A program made the position numbers and the translations under genes. From IMG/VR virus record IMGVR_UViG_3300048625_000332, positions 1 to 41,664 of that record: 41,664 nucleotides of DNA; one strand, given 5' to 3'. Positions 31,201 through 37,347 of the stretch are shown here, one piece after another (position 1 is the first letter of the stretch; each line of letters starts with the position of its first letter). The notes under the pieces were generated by a model. That model did no database searches, was not told the DNA's origin, and was given only the letters and a program-made list of their open reading frames with translations. This stretch comes from a virus.

Positions 31201-31750
31201 AAATCTGACTTTGTTGCAAAAACTCAGGTCGTGCCATGTAAAACGTTGGCAAATCCTGAGGGTCAACCGGGAACAAACACTGGCCGAGCATATGTATTTA
31301 GTGTATTTGATATCCAGAGAATATGGGGATGTCATAGGAGTATCAGAAGAAAGACTGGCATTAATGGGGAGTTGGGCTTTAATGCACGACTTACCGGAAG
31401 TGGAGACTGGAGACTTGTCAACCCCGTTCAAAACTAGACTCAGAGAGGTTGTACCTGAGTTTGATGCCGCCAGGACAATTGAAATGAACATAGACCAGAG
31501 ATATGGAGAAGTGTTCAATGGTATAGCATTGGAAGACCCAACCCTTTTAGAGTTGGTGAAACTGGCAGATTTACAGGAGGCGATAATGTTTTTATTTATT
31601 GAGGCAATCGGAAAGCATAGTAAAACTGCTGCTGAAACCATTACGAGGGCATGGTATTCAAAACTGGAATATTGTCGGGGGGCTTACCCAAGCATGGAAT
31701 GGGATAAAATCGAAGGTGTTTTTGTAGAATGTATTAATGAATGGTCTTAG
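31190..31750 (+). CDS. datZ: DatZ, HD-domain dATP triphosphohydrolase
   Basis: A 186-residue HD-domain protein from ATG 31190, overlapping the mazZ end. HD motifs: 'QTLAEHMYLVYL' (first His), 'SWALMHDLPEVETGDL' (His-Asp) and 'LVKLADLQEAIMFLF' (last Asp). The size is close to known DatZ (about 175). In Z phages DatZ strips triphosphate from dATP, removing the competitor of dZTP so that A is excluded from phage DNA. An alternative is a general 5'-deoxynucleotidase (YfbR-like), but the cassette context favours DatZ. Confidence 0.87.
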   Translation: MLNKNLTLLQKLRSCHVKRWQILRVNREQTLAEHMYLVYLISREYGDVIGVSEERLALMGSWALMHDLPEVETGDLSTPFKTRLREVVPEFDAARTIEMNIDQRYGEVFNGIALEDPTLLELVKLADLQEAIMFLFIEAIGKHSKTAAETITRAWYSKLEYCRGAYPSMEWDKIEGVFVECINEWS

Positions 31751-31759
31751 GAGTGTGAC

Positions 31760-31939
31760 ATGGCCGACTGGAAAGATGAATATGAAACCATGATCGAAGA
31801 CTGTATAAACCGCTCCGAAAAATTAAGTGACTGGGAGAGTGACTTTATCCAGTCACTGTCGGAACAACTAGATGATGGGAAAATACCATCATCAAAACAA
31901 ATCAATAAACTTAATGATATATGGGAGCGTGTAACATGA
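31760..31939 (+). CDS. 59-residue protein following datZ
   Basis: A short gene with AGGAG at 31749-31753 and ATG at 31760. Its TGA overlaps the next ATG (ATGA at 31936-31939). The protein has 'LSDWESDFIQSLSEQLDDGK' and 'SSKQINKLNDIWERV', a helix-turn pattern W-E-x-x-F-x-x-S-L-x-x-x-L-x-x-G-x-x-x-S-x-K-Q found in small phage proteins. Function unknown. Tight coupling on both sides supports it being a gene. Confidence 0.65.
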   Translation: MADWKDEYETMIEDCINRSEKLSDWESDFIQSLSEQLDDGKIPSSKQINKLNDIWERVT

Positions 31940-32304
31940 CAAATAACGAATTTAAAGAATTATTGGAAAAGGTTCATAACGACCTTATATTTCTAACCGA
32001 TACAAAGGGGGCAGATTATACAGTCGGTGATTCCGACCAGTTGGCGAATTTTAAAAATATATCATTCGACACTGGGATTCACGTGGAACAAGCCCTGATG
32101 GTGTTTTTAAACAAGCATTTAAGTGCTATTAAAATGTGGGTCAAAAGGAACCGAAACATGGATTATAAGCCATCCGAGCCGATTGATGGGAGGATTGATG
32201 ATGCTATTTTGTACTTGATTCTACTGAAAGCTATAATTGTGGACAAAGGAAAAGAGCCTAAGGTGAGGAATCAAAGTGATAAGGCCGACTTAAGCTCATC
32301 GTAA
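31936..32304 (+). CDS. DUF1599-like (nucleotide modification associated domain 1) protein
   Basis: A 122-residue protein from ATG 31936, with GGGAG eight bases upstream. The pattern 'TKGADYTVGDSDQLANFKNI', 'HVEQALMVFLNKHLSAIKMW' and 'IDGRIDDAILYLILLKAII' fits DUF1599/Nmad1-type proteins, which recur near phage base-modification genes. It ends the Z cassette operon. It may process a nucleotide in the same pathway; this is inferred from context. Its 3' end overlaps the oppositely oriented nuclease gene by 34 bases. Confidence 0.6.
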   Translation: MTNNEFKELLEKVHNDLIFLTDTKGADYTVGDSDQLANFKNISFDTGIHVEQALMVFLNKHLSAIKMWVKRNRNMDYKPSEPIDGRIDDAILYLILLKAIIVDKGKEPKVRNQSDKADLSSS

Positions 32305-32675
32305 TTTATTCCACCTACCCAGGAGTATACCCCAGATTCCTTCATAATATCACTAAGAGGGCTAATACCAATTAAGTCGATTTTGTCCCATGGGATTAAG
32401 TAACTATCGGAATCAACCTTAACCAATATCCAACAATTACCAGACATAGCCCCCCGGCTTTTTAACCAGTTCCTCTGGCCGGGGGTAAGGTGATTAATTT
32501 TAAGTACCCCCTTTGGGTACTTTGCTAGGCATTTTAATTCTATCCACCCATGACGATTTGTTGTAAAACTCACATCTGGGATTGAATTTGAATGCCTATC
32601 CTCATGTCGCTGGGCCAGCCAGCGGGTCCCCATACCTGATGATATGGTTCTCCAGTACCTGGCCTCAGGTTTCAT
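32271..32675 (-). CDS. PD-(D/E)XK nuclease (VRR-NUC/Holliday resolvase-like)
   Basis: A 134-residue protein. The nuclease core is 'RHEDRHSNSIPDVSF' (D of IPD) and 'RHGWIELKCLAKYP' (E-x-K), followed by 'INHLTPGQRNWLKSRG' and 'GNCWILVKVDSDSYLIP'. This arrangement is common in phage VRR-NUC/Hjc-like enzymes used in recombination or branch resolution. It is on the minus strand and converges with the Z operon end. It follows the Lys/Ala-rich protein by three bases, so both come from the promoters at 33457-33584. Confidence 0.8.
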   Translation of the reverse strand: MKPEARYWRTISSGMGTRWLAQRHEDRHSNSIPDVSFTTNRHGWIELKCLAKYPKGVLKINHLTPGQRNWLKSRGAMSGNCWILVKVDSDSYLIPWDKIDLIGISPLSDIMKESGVYSWVGGINYDELKSALSL

Positions 32676-32678
32676 TTA

Positions 32679-33416
32679 TTACGCGGCTTTTTCAGCTTTG
32701 CGTTCAGCAGCGGCCTTATCTCTAGCGGCTTTTTCGGCATTCTTTTCAGCTTTGCGTTCAGCAGCGGCCTTATCTTTAGCGGCTTTGCGTTCAGCTTTTT
32801 CGGCATCCTTAGCTTGTAGGAGTGCCAAACCACGAATCCGGTTACCCAGGTTCATACGTTGCATGCCTTTGTTAAGGTGGCCATATTTCGCCGTCAGGTC
32901 TTTAACAGAAACCCCGACAATATCAGAGGTTTTAGTATAGCATTCTTCCAGGCTCAATCCATCCAAGGCCAGAGCAGCATCGTCGCCGCAATGGGTAATT
33001 TTTGGTGCTTTTTCAGTAGTATCAGTCATAATGATTCTCTCTCTAGTTACTTCGGTTATGCTGGATTTGCGACATTTTTTAATAACTCCTCCAGCGAGTT
33101 TAACGGTCAACCAGCCACGGGTTCCTTCGGGTTCGGTGATTTCTTCAACCTCAACCTCAACGCCGTCAATTAGTGTGGCTTGGTATTCCTCAGTGGCCGG
33201 GAGGTCACTGGATTTCATCAGGTTATATTGCGATACACCTAATTCTGTGGTATTAACAACAAACTTGTCACCATCAACCTTAATAATGATAAGCTTTTTA
33301 GCTTCTAAGGTTCGCGCAACTATTTTATTCGATGCGGCACCAATATTCGTGAGGTCACCCTTAACGATTTCGGATAGAATGGTGGATTGTTTGTGTGTCA
33401 ATGTTAATTTGTTCAT
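32679..33416 (-). CDS. Lys/Ala-rich-tailed early protein
   Basis: A 245-residue protein from ATG 33416, with GGAGA upstream; earlier in-frame codons lie in the promoter leader. The N-terminus looks like a winged-helix/MarR-like segment ('LTHKQSTILSEIVKGDLTNIG', 'VARTLEAKKLIIIKVDGDKFV'). The middle is acidic and beta-like. The last 60 residues are a charged helix of Lys/Ala/Glu/Arg with two near-identical 18-residue units. The tail resembles histone-like or coiled-coil extensions and probably binds DNA or RNA. Possible regulator; no family named. Confidence 0.65.
   Translation of the reverse strand: MNKLTLTHKQSTILSEIVKGDLTNIGAASNKIVARTLEAKKLIIIKVDGDKFVVNTTELGVSQYNLMKSSDLPATEEYQATLIDGVEVEVEEITEPEGTRGWLTVKLAGGVIKKCRKSSITEVTRERIIMTDTTEKAPKITHCGDDAALALDGLSLEECYTKTSDIVGVSVKDLTAKYGHLNKGMQRMNLGNRIRGLALLQAKDAEKAERKAAKDKAAAERKAEKNAEKAARDKAAAERKAEKAA
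32691..32786 (-). repeat. 54-bp period coding repeat in the Lys/Ala-rich tail
   Basis: A 42-base stretch starting at 32691 recurs at 32745 with one mismatch (period 54 bp, 18 codons). A further partial copy lies beyond. It encodes the repeated Ala/Lys/Glu helix and marks recent internal duplication. Confidence 0.8.
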
Positions 33417-33456
33417 GTCTATAGTCTCCAATTGGGTTTGTTGATAACTTGGATAC

Positions 33457-33485
33457 ACTATACCACACCCTTAAAATCCTGTCAA
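33457..33485 (-). promoter_or_regulatory. Sigma70-like promoter P1, leftward
   Basis: Minus strand TTGACA (33485-33480), 17-bp spacer, TATAGT (33462-33457). It drives the gene at 32679-33416 through a short leader ending GGAGACTATAGACATG. Confidence 0.85.
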
Positions 33486-33504
33486 GTATTTTATGTAATC
33501 AAGT

Positions 33505-33584
33505 GTCTATAGTCTCCAGTTGGGTTATGGTAGCAAAATCGCTTACCATGGGTACATTATACCACACCTTTAAAATGCTGTCAA
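33505..33584 (-). promoter_or_regulatory. Sigma70-like promoter P2 with duplicated leader, leftward
   Basis: Minus strand TTGACA (33584-33579), 17-bp spacer, consensus TATAAT (33561-33556). The 50 bases after it are a near-identical, inverted copy of the leader at 33718-33768, including the hairpin and the GGAGACTATAGAC ribosome binding segment, but the ATG is lost (ACTT follows). It reads through P1 into the gene at 32679. Confidence 0.85.
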
Positions 33585-33595
33585 GTATTTTATGC

Positions 33596-33679
33596 AATCA
33601 AGTGTCCAGAGTGTGAATTCCGTCACACCTTTAAAATAATCAAGTGTCCAGAGTGTGAATTCCGTCACACCTTTAAAAT
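33596..33679. repeat. Two tandem 42-bp repeats with GTGTGA-N6-TCACAC operators
   Basis: Copies at 33596-33637 and 33638-33679 are identical over 42 bases. Each contains GTGTGAATTCCGTCACAC, an imperfect palindrome with 6-bp arms. They lie exactly between the divergent promoters P2 and P3, the ideal place for a shared operator. Confidence 0.88.
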
Positions 33680-33688
33680 AATCAATAC

Positions 33689-33717
33689 TTGACAGGATGT
33701 TCAAGGTGTGGTATAAT
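33689..33717 (+). promoter_or_regulatory. Consensus sigma70 promoter P3, rightward
   Basis: TTGACA (33689-33694), 17-bp spacer, TATAAT (33712-33717): full consensus at both boxes. It is followed by a leader with a hairpin (ATGGTAAGC ... GCTACCAT, 33724-33746) and GGAGA before the ATG at 33769. Probably one of the strongest promoters in the window. Confidence 0.9.
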
Positions 33718-33768
33718 GTATCCATGGTAAGCGATTTTGCTACCATAACCCAACTGGAGACTATAGAC

Positions 33769-34374
33769 ATGAACACGAATAAATATGAATTAACTTCTGA
33801 TACTTGCACCCTAGAAGGTGTCACCCTTTATAGGATAAGAGCTTTAAGGTCTTTTGGTTTTGTTAAAGCTGATGAACTAGGCGGATATATACAGAATGAA
33901 AAATGCTTAGATCACTCTGGGAATGCTTGGGTAACAGAAAATGCCCGGGTATCTGGGAATGCTCGGGTAAAAGGGAATGCTTGGGTAACAGGGAATGCTC
34001 GGGTAACAGGGAATGCCCGGGTATCTGGGAATGCTTTAGTATCAGAAAATGCTTTGGTAACGGGGTATGCTAGGGTATCTGGGTATGCTAGGGTAGCCGG
34101 GGATGCTTTGGTATCTGGGAATGCCTTGGTATCTGGGAATGCTTTAGTAACAGAAAATGTTCTGGTATCTGGGCATGCCTTGGTATCAGAAAATGCTTTG
34201 GTAACGGGGTATGCTTGGGTAACGGGGTATGCTTGGGTATCTGGGCATGCCTTGGTATCAGAAAATGCTTGGGTAACGGGGTATGCTAGGGTATCTGGGT
34301 ATGCTAGGGTATCTGGGCATGTCTTGGTAACGGAGTATAAGAGTCTATGGAATGGCTTAACCAAGAATAAATAA
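33769..34374 (+). CDS. Hexapeptide-repeat (left-handed beta-helix) protein
   Basis: A 201-residue protein from ATG 33769, with GGAGA upstream. An in-frame ATG at 33724 lies in the leader hairpin and is less likely. An N-terminal domain of about 50 residues ('CTLEGVTLYRIRALRSFGFV', 'ELGGYIQNEKCLDHSGNAWV') is followed by about 22 copies of a six-residue unit of the type (N/G)-A-(R/L/W)-V-(S/T)-(G/E). This is the signature of left-handed beta-helix folds; the protein lacks an evident transferase active site. Adjacent units are nearly identical in DNA too (18-bp period). Function unknown; strong early promoter suggests a host-directed role. Confidence 0.75.
   Translation: MNTNKYELTSDTCTLEGVTLYRIRALRSFGFVKADELGGYIQNEKCLDHSGNAWVTENARVSGNARVKGNAWVTGNARVTGNARVSGNALVSENALVTGYARVSGYARVAGDALVSGNALVSGNALVTENVLVSGHALVSENALVTGYAWVTGYAWVSGHALVSENAWVTGYARVSGYARVSGHVLVTEYKSLWNGLTKNK
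33925..34335 (+). repeat. 18-bp coding tandem repeats, about 22 units
   Basis: The DNA repeats with an 18-base period around 'gggaatgctttggtatct' and its variants (gcttgggtaaca, gctagggtatct). Units group into higher-order pairs, as expected from repeated duplication and unequal exchange. The opposite strand also stays open over this stretch only because of the repeat. Confidence 0.85.
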
Positions 34375-34419
34375 CCAGACCCGGCCACGAACGGCCCTAA
34401 CCCAACCGGAGAAATGAAA

Positions 34420-34620
34420 ATGCTTACAGAAAACTATCAATACCTTGCTTATGCAGCCATGAGCATGATGATGTTTCCCACCATTGAACAATGCTGCACC
34501 TATGCAAGATTGAAAACTATTAAACGGTTCCCCGATGCCCCTCTAATTGAAATAATTGAAGCGGAACAGAGGGTAATTTTAAGGGTTAAGGCTAACAATA
34601 ACTACCGGAATTGGAGCTGA
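34420..34620 (+). CDS. 66-residue protein, unknown
   Basis: ATG 34420 is preferred over 34414 because GGAG at 34408-34411 is eight bases from it and only two from the other. The protein has a Met-rich segment 'AYAAMSMMMFPTIEQCCTYARL' and a beta-like end 'LIEIIEAEQRVILRVKANNN'. No family recognised. A small GGCC...GGCC hairpin lies in the 45-base gap upstream. Confidence 0.55.
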   Translation: MLTENYQYLAYAAMSMMMFPTIEQCCTYARLKTIKRFPDAPLIEIIEAEQRVILRVKANNNYRNWS

Positions 34621-34623
34621 GCA

Positions 34624-34791
34624 ATGAATAAAGTTAAATTTGTGCAAAATGGGAATAGACTTTCTTTTGAAAGCTATGGTGAAGAAATTGCAGTAAAATA
34701 CCATGCAAAATGGGTTCCTACAAAACTCATAACCCCTGGACTTGCAAAGCAATTAAAAGAGAGGATTAGAAATGAGCAAAGAATTTTATGA
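34624..34791 (+). CDS. 55-residue basic protein, unknown
   Basis: Starts at ATG 34624, four bases after the previous stop (TGA-GCA-ATG), with GGAG in the upstream coding end. The sequence is 'MNKVKFVQNGNRLSFESYG' then a basic helix 'TPGLAKQLKERIRNEQR'. It overlaps a following short frame at 34772. Small early-type protein without a recognised family. Confidence 0.5.
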   Translation: MNKVKFVQNGNRLSFESYGEEIAVKYHAKWVPTKLITPGLAKQLKERIRNEQRIL

Positions 34792-34908
34792 TTGGTTAAA
34801 AGCAAGGTCAGACCAATATACTGAGCCATACGGCAATATTTTGCAGAAATAGTGAAACTTATCGACGAAAAAGGCAACCCGACAAAGTTGCTAATGGGGG
34901 ATAAATGA
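34772..34908 (+). pseudogene. Possible small gene broken by a frameshift
   Basis: A frame from ATG 34772 gives 'MSKEFYDWLKARSDQYTEPYG' and stops at TAG 34850-34852. The -1 frame from about 34825 gives 'AEIVKLIDEKGNPTKLL' and ends with an ATGA overlap onto the next gene (34905-34908), the usual sign of a true gene end. Joined, they would make a sensible protein of about 45 residues. No slippery heptamer is visible, so a mutation or a sequencing error is more likely than recoding. Confidence 0.3.
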
Positions 34909-35141
34909 AACCGATTAATGAAATATTAGAAAGTTTTGCAGAATTGCCCGATGGATGGGACGGTTACATGGGCGTTGCTCCGGGCAGGCGAACAATAGAG
35001 AGAGCAAAAGAAATTGCCGGGTTGTTATCAGGATACGAGTGGCAAGCCGTACCAGGCGAAGATGGATCAATCCAACTGGAATGCCATACGGCTGATTATG
35101 ACATTGAAATTTATGTGAGGGTGATAAATGAAAACATTTGA
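34905..35141 (+). CDS. Small conserved-looking phage protein, unknown
   Basis: A 78-residue protein with GGGGG before ATG 34905. It contains 'LPDGWDGYMGVAPGRRTIERAKEIAGLL' (in part: 'LPDGWDGYMG', 'RRTIERAKEI') and ends 'GSIQLECHTADYDIEIYVRV'. The 'LPdgWDGyg..pp...ti..A' block is common in small proteins of unknown function in phages and mobile elements. The 3' end overlaps the next gene by 14 bases. Confidence 0.6.
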   Translation: MKPINEILESFAELPDGWDGYMGVAPGRRTIERAKEIAGLLSGYEWQAVPGEDGSIQLECHTADYDIEIYVRVINENI

Positions 35142-35412
35142 AGAGTGGGAACTATCCCAGGGATTTTTAAGCCCTTTAAGCGATGAGGAAAGAGACATTG
35201 CAAGGGATGCTTGGAACTTTGCGACAGAGCAAGCAAGGCCCAGATGGATTTCTGTTAGCGAAAGGTTGCCAGATAAGGCAGGGTATTATCCAGCTTTAAG
35301 AGATACTAGCAACGAAAAATGGTTTAGGGCTTATTTCTATCCTAACCGTCAATGGGACACTTTCGATGGCTATACAGGTATAGTAACACACTGGCTGGAA
35401 CTGCCAGAATGA
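35128..35412 (+). CDS. DUF551-domain protein
   Basis: A 94-residue protein. The N-terminus is a small helical part ('SPLSDEERDIARDAWNFA') as in many phage early proteins, and the C-terminal 55 residues match DUF551: 'RPRWISVSERLPDKAGYYPAL', then 'VTHWLELPE' at the end. DUF551 is widespread in phage accessory regions without known function. It overlaps the next gene by ATGA at 35409-35412. Confidence 0.8.
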   Translation: MKTFEEWELSQGFLSPLSDEERDIARDAWNFATEQARPRWISVSERLPDKAGYYPALRDTSNEKWFRAYFYPNRQWDTFDGYTGIVTHWLELPE

Positions 35413-35594
35413 AAGCAATAATCTACCCCTTTCTCTGCGTGTTTGTGGTTATACAGAAATGGCGGGGCATACGGGATGCTCGCCTCCAACTTGTACCCCA
35501 ATCAAAAGAGCGGGTCTATTGGGCTGCATACAGACAACAATATGAAAAACAATTTTCTGTTATAATCATTAATTTGAATGCCATTGATGAGTAG
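35409..35594 (+). CDS. 61-residue probable membrane protein
   Basis: Starts at ATG 35409 by ATGA coupling. An N-terminal hydrophobic span 'AIIYPFLCVFVVIQ' (residues 3-16) is followed by a basic region ('KWRGIRDARLQLVPQSKERVYW'), fitting a small inner-membrane protein with cytoplasmic tail. No family recognised. The 3' end overlaps the convergent gene at 35569 by 26 bases. Confidence 0.45.
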   Translation: MKAIIYPFLCVFVVIQKWRGIRDARLQLVPQSKERVYWAAYRQQYEKQFSVIIINLNAIDE

Positions 35595-35817
35595 CACAAT
35601 GTTTATCAAATATTCTGTCTGGAGCAAGACAGCACCACCGGGCTCCACCTTGAGCGTGGTCTTTAATATCTTGTTCGATTGATTCTTTGGAGAGATAACC
35701 GTGTTTGATAATTTTGCTGATCGCTTGGGTACGTTTTTTCTTGGCATTGCTATTGGCCAATGTATTGCGTTTATATGGGTGTACATAGTGCGCGATGGGA
35801 ACGATTAACGTTGGCAT
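35569..35817 (-). CDS. 82-residue basic protein, unknown
   Basis: The ATG at 35817 overlaps the end of the spanin-like gene by 13 bases, with AAAGG just before it. The sequence has a His/Tyr-rich start (MPTLIVPIAHYVHPYKRNTL), a Lys-rich helix 'NAKKKRTQAISKIIKHGYLSKE' and 'GARWCCLAPDRIFDKHC' with three Cys. Last gene of the lysis cluster. It does not look like an outer-membrane spanin (no lipobox). Function unknown. Confidence 0.45.
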   Translation of the reverse strand: MPTLIVPIAHYVHPYKRNTLANSNAKKKRTQAISKIIKHGYLSKESIEQDIKDHAQGGARWCCLAPDRIFDKHCATHQWHSN

Positions 35818-36089
35818 CCTTTGTTTATTATTTCTTGAGCCTTTTTTTCTTTGTTTTCTGCCTCCGCTATTTTTAGCCGTGCAGTTTCAATCTCCACTAG
35901 AGCAGCTTTCTTGATGTCAAAAGCATCTGCCTCCATTAAGGAAGCCCGCTTTGCTAAGTCAATTTCAAGTTGGGTTAACTTCTTATCCTTCTCACTTAAC
36001 GCAGTAAGTAACCCCTGATTAGTGTCCGGGCATTCTACCGCGACCATTGTGGCGAGAATTATTAGTGCTATTGAGAACGGATTATTCAT
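35805..36089 (-). CDS. Rz-like inner-membrane spanin candidate
   Basis: A 94-residue protein from ATG 36089, with AAGGAG seven bases upstream. The N-terminal span 'PFSIALIILATMVAVEC' can anchor in the inner membrane. It is followed by a long charged coiled coil ('SEKDKKLTQLEIDLAKRASL', 'KKAALVEIETARLKIAEAENKEKK') extending into the periplasm, the i-spanin layout. No lipobox-bearing partner was found within or after it. Gene order holin-holin-spanin supports a lysis role. Confidence 0.6.
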   Translation of the reverse strand: MNNPFSIALIILATMVAVECPDTNQGLLTALSEKDKKLTQLEIDLAKRASLMEADAFDIKKAALVEIETARLKIAEAENKEKKAQEIINKGCQR

Positions 36090-36291
36090 TAGCAGCTCCT
36101 TCCGGTTTTGCATATTCATCCATGACTTTGGCCATAACCGCTAACAGGGTACTGATGGCAAATTTAACATGAGGCACACCGGGCCACCATATAGAAACAA
36201 CCCATATTGCCGCGCATGTAACCACAATAATTACAAAGATTATCGCTTTGTAACTTGCGTTAAAGCAATTGGAAAACTCTTCACAATTCAT
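36082..36291 (-). CDS. Holin candidate, two transmembrane segments
   Basis: A 69-residue protein from ATG 36291, overlapping the previous gene. Hydrophobic spans 'YKAIIFVIIVVTCAAIWVVSIWW' (about residues 12-34; in part) and 'VKFAISTLLAVMAKVM' lie between charged ends, and a Glu/Lys-rich C-terminus follows. Size and topology suit a class II holin or a pinholin. It overlaps the spanin start. Confidence 0.6.
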   Translation of the reverse strand: MNCEEFSNCFNASYKAIIFVIIVVTCAAIWVVSIWWPGVPHVKFAISTLLAVMAKVMDEYAKPEGAANE

Positions 36292-36520
36292 TATCAATCC
36301 TCATTCTTGTTCTGCGCTCTGGTAGCAAGTCCGCCTCGTACATGGTTTTCTTCAAGTCAAATAATCTCCGGTCGTTCTCAACAGTCTCTTTATTAATCAG
36401 GGAGACTGCTTTAATGACCTGCACCAAGGCATAAACCATATAAGCAACTAGCACCAACAGGCCAAAGAGCACCAGACCCACAATGCCTTCATGCCCAAAA
36501 ATCTCCGCAACCTGTTCCAT
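36281..36520 (-). CDS. Small membrane protein with charged tail, second holin/antiholin candidate
   Basis: A 79-residue protein from ATG 36520 (a GTG three bases earlier is possible). One long hydrophobic span 'GIVGLVLFGLLVLVAYMVYALV' (residues about 12-33) is followed by a charged helix ('INKETVENDRRLFDLKKTMYEA'). It overlaps both neighbours. Possible holin of the single-span type, or an antiholin partner. Confidence 0.55.
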   Translation of the reverse strand: MEQVAEIFGHEGIVGLVLFGLLVLVAYMVYALVQVIKAVSLINKETVENDRRLFDLKKTMYEADLLPERRTRMRIDNEL

Positions 36521-36882
36521 CACAAAGCTTTAAATTGTAATGTCGCCGCGTCTGCAATTATGAGCTGTTCTTCCTCAAACTCGTCAATCAAATCCTCCAT
36601 TCTATCAACCCTTTTCATTAACCCCTTAATGACTTTCTCTGAGGTCTGGAAGACAAGCGGGCTCGGGTAATCTGTAGTCAACAACAGCTCGTTATCCGCA
36701 GTGATAGCAGCATCCAAAGCTTTTAAGCGTGAACGTGCAATGGACGCATTCTCTTCAAGCTCTTGTTGCTCCTCTGATGTGTGGTTACCTATTGCTAACA
36801 AGTCTTCCAGCGCCTTAAGCTTGGTCTCTGTTATCCCCCGAGCAACCCTCATTTCATCCAAATGTTTTGAAACCGTAGACAT
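36520..36882 (-). CDS. Coiled-coil protein before the lysis genes
   Basis: A 120-residue protein with AGGAG upstream of ATG 36882. Almost all helix with heptad-like pattern ('KHLDEMRVARGITETKLKALEDLL', in part; 'EEQQELEENASIARSRLKALDAAI'), acidic. It is first in the lysis transcript after a terminator, and its TGA overlaps the start of the next gene. Unknown; possibly a tail or lysis accessory. Confidence 0.55.
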   Translation of the reverse strand: MSTVSKHLDEMRVARGITETKLKALEDLLAIGNHTSEEQQELEENASIARSRLKALDAAITADNELLLTTDYPSPLVFQTSEKVIKGLMKRVDRMEDLIDEFEEEQLIIADAATLQFKAL

Positions 36883-36894
36883 TTTGTGCTCCTA

Positions 36895-36922
36895 GAAAAC
36901 AGGGCGGTATTTTCCACCCTGT
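36895..36922 (-). terminator. Intrinsic terminator on the minus strand
   Basis: ACAGGGTGG (36922-36914) pairs with CCGCCCTGT (36907-36899) in 9 bp with one G-U, around a 6-base loop, followed by TTTTC. It separates the tail/fibre genes from the lysis genes. The plus-strand side lacks a good T-run, so it works mainly leftward. Confidence 0.75.
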
Positions 36923-36957
36923 TTAGCTTAAATAAAATAAACCTGATTAATCAATAC

Positions 36958-37290
36958 TTATGCAACCGGGGCAAATGCCAGGGTGGCTGCATTAGCAGTG
37001 ATTACAGGGGGAACTTCAGTGATGGTTACTGTGGCAGTAGCCACAACATCCAGAACTGCATCTGTATCATTACCATCGCCCTTAGCAGTAATAACAACAT
37101 CAACCGCTGGTACAGTACCAATAATCGTAGCTGTTAATGCGCCCTCGTCCGGGGTGATAGTAATTCCGCTCGCGGGGTCAACTGACCACACCAATGGAGT
37201 GTTAGGGTCAACAGACCCGGGATTTCCTTCCAACGTCGGCAGGAACGTCGATTGGAAAGGTTTGTTCGCTTCACTTATAAAATCAGCCAT
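36958..37290 (-). CDS. Ig-like (BIG2-type) virion surface protein
   Basis: A 110-residue protein. After a 20-residue lead it is one Ig-like domain: 'NTPLVWSVDPASGITITPDEG', 'ALTATIIGTVPAVDVVITAKG', 'VLDVVATATVTITE' (the W-S/V-D...G...A...G...V..a.V pattern of bacterial Ig folds). Such small proteins decorate phage heads or fibres and aid weak surface binding. It lies just after the fibre gene and before the terminator, so is a late gene. Confidence 0.7.
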   Translation of the reverse strand: MADFISEANKPFQSTFLPTLEGNPGSVDPNTPLVWSVDPASGITITPDEGALTATIIGTVPAVDVVITAKGDGNDTDAVLDVVATATVTITEVPPVITANAATLAFAPVA

Positions 37291-37347
37291 TTTATTTTCC
37301 TCAATTTACAACATTCCGGTCACTTAATAAACCATTACCCGACCGGA

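Noticed and set aside
32644-32940. Plus-strand Ala/Ser-rich frame
   Set aside because: Shadow of the Lys/Ala-rich repeat tail of the minus-strand gene at 32679-33416.
33570-33824. Minus-strand frame with repeated VTEFTLWTLD
   Set aside because: It is made of the two 42-bp operator repeats and runs across promoters P2 and P3; not coding.
33912-34388. 158-codon open frame on the minus strand with SDTKA/PVTQA repeats
   Set aside because: It is the mirror of the 18-bp repeats of the plus-strand hexapeptide gene, with no promoter or ribosome binding site; the repeat alone keeps it open.
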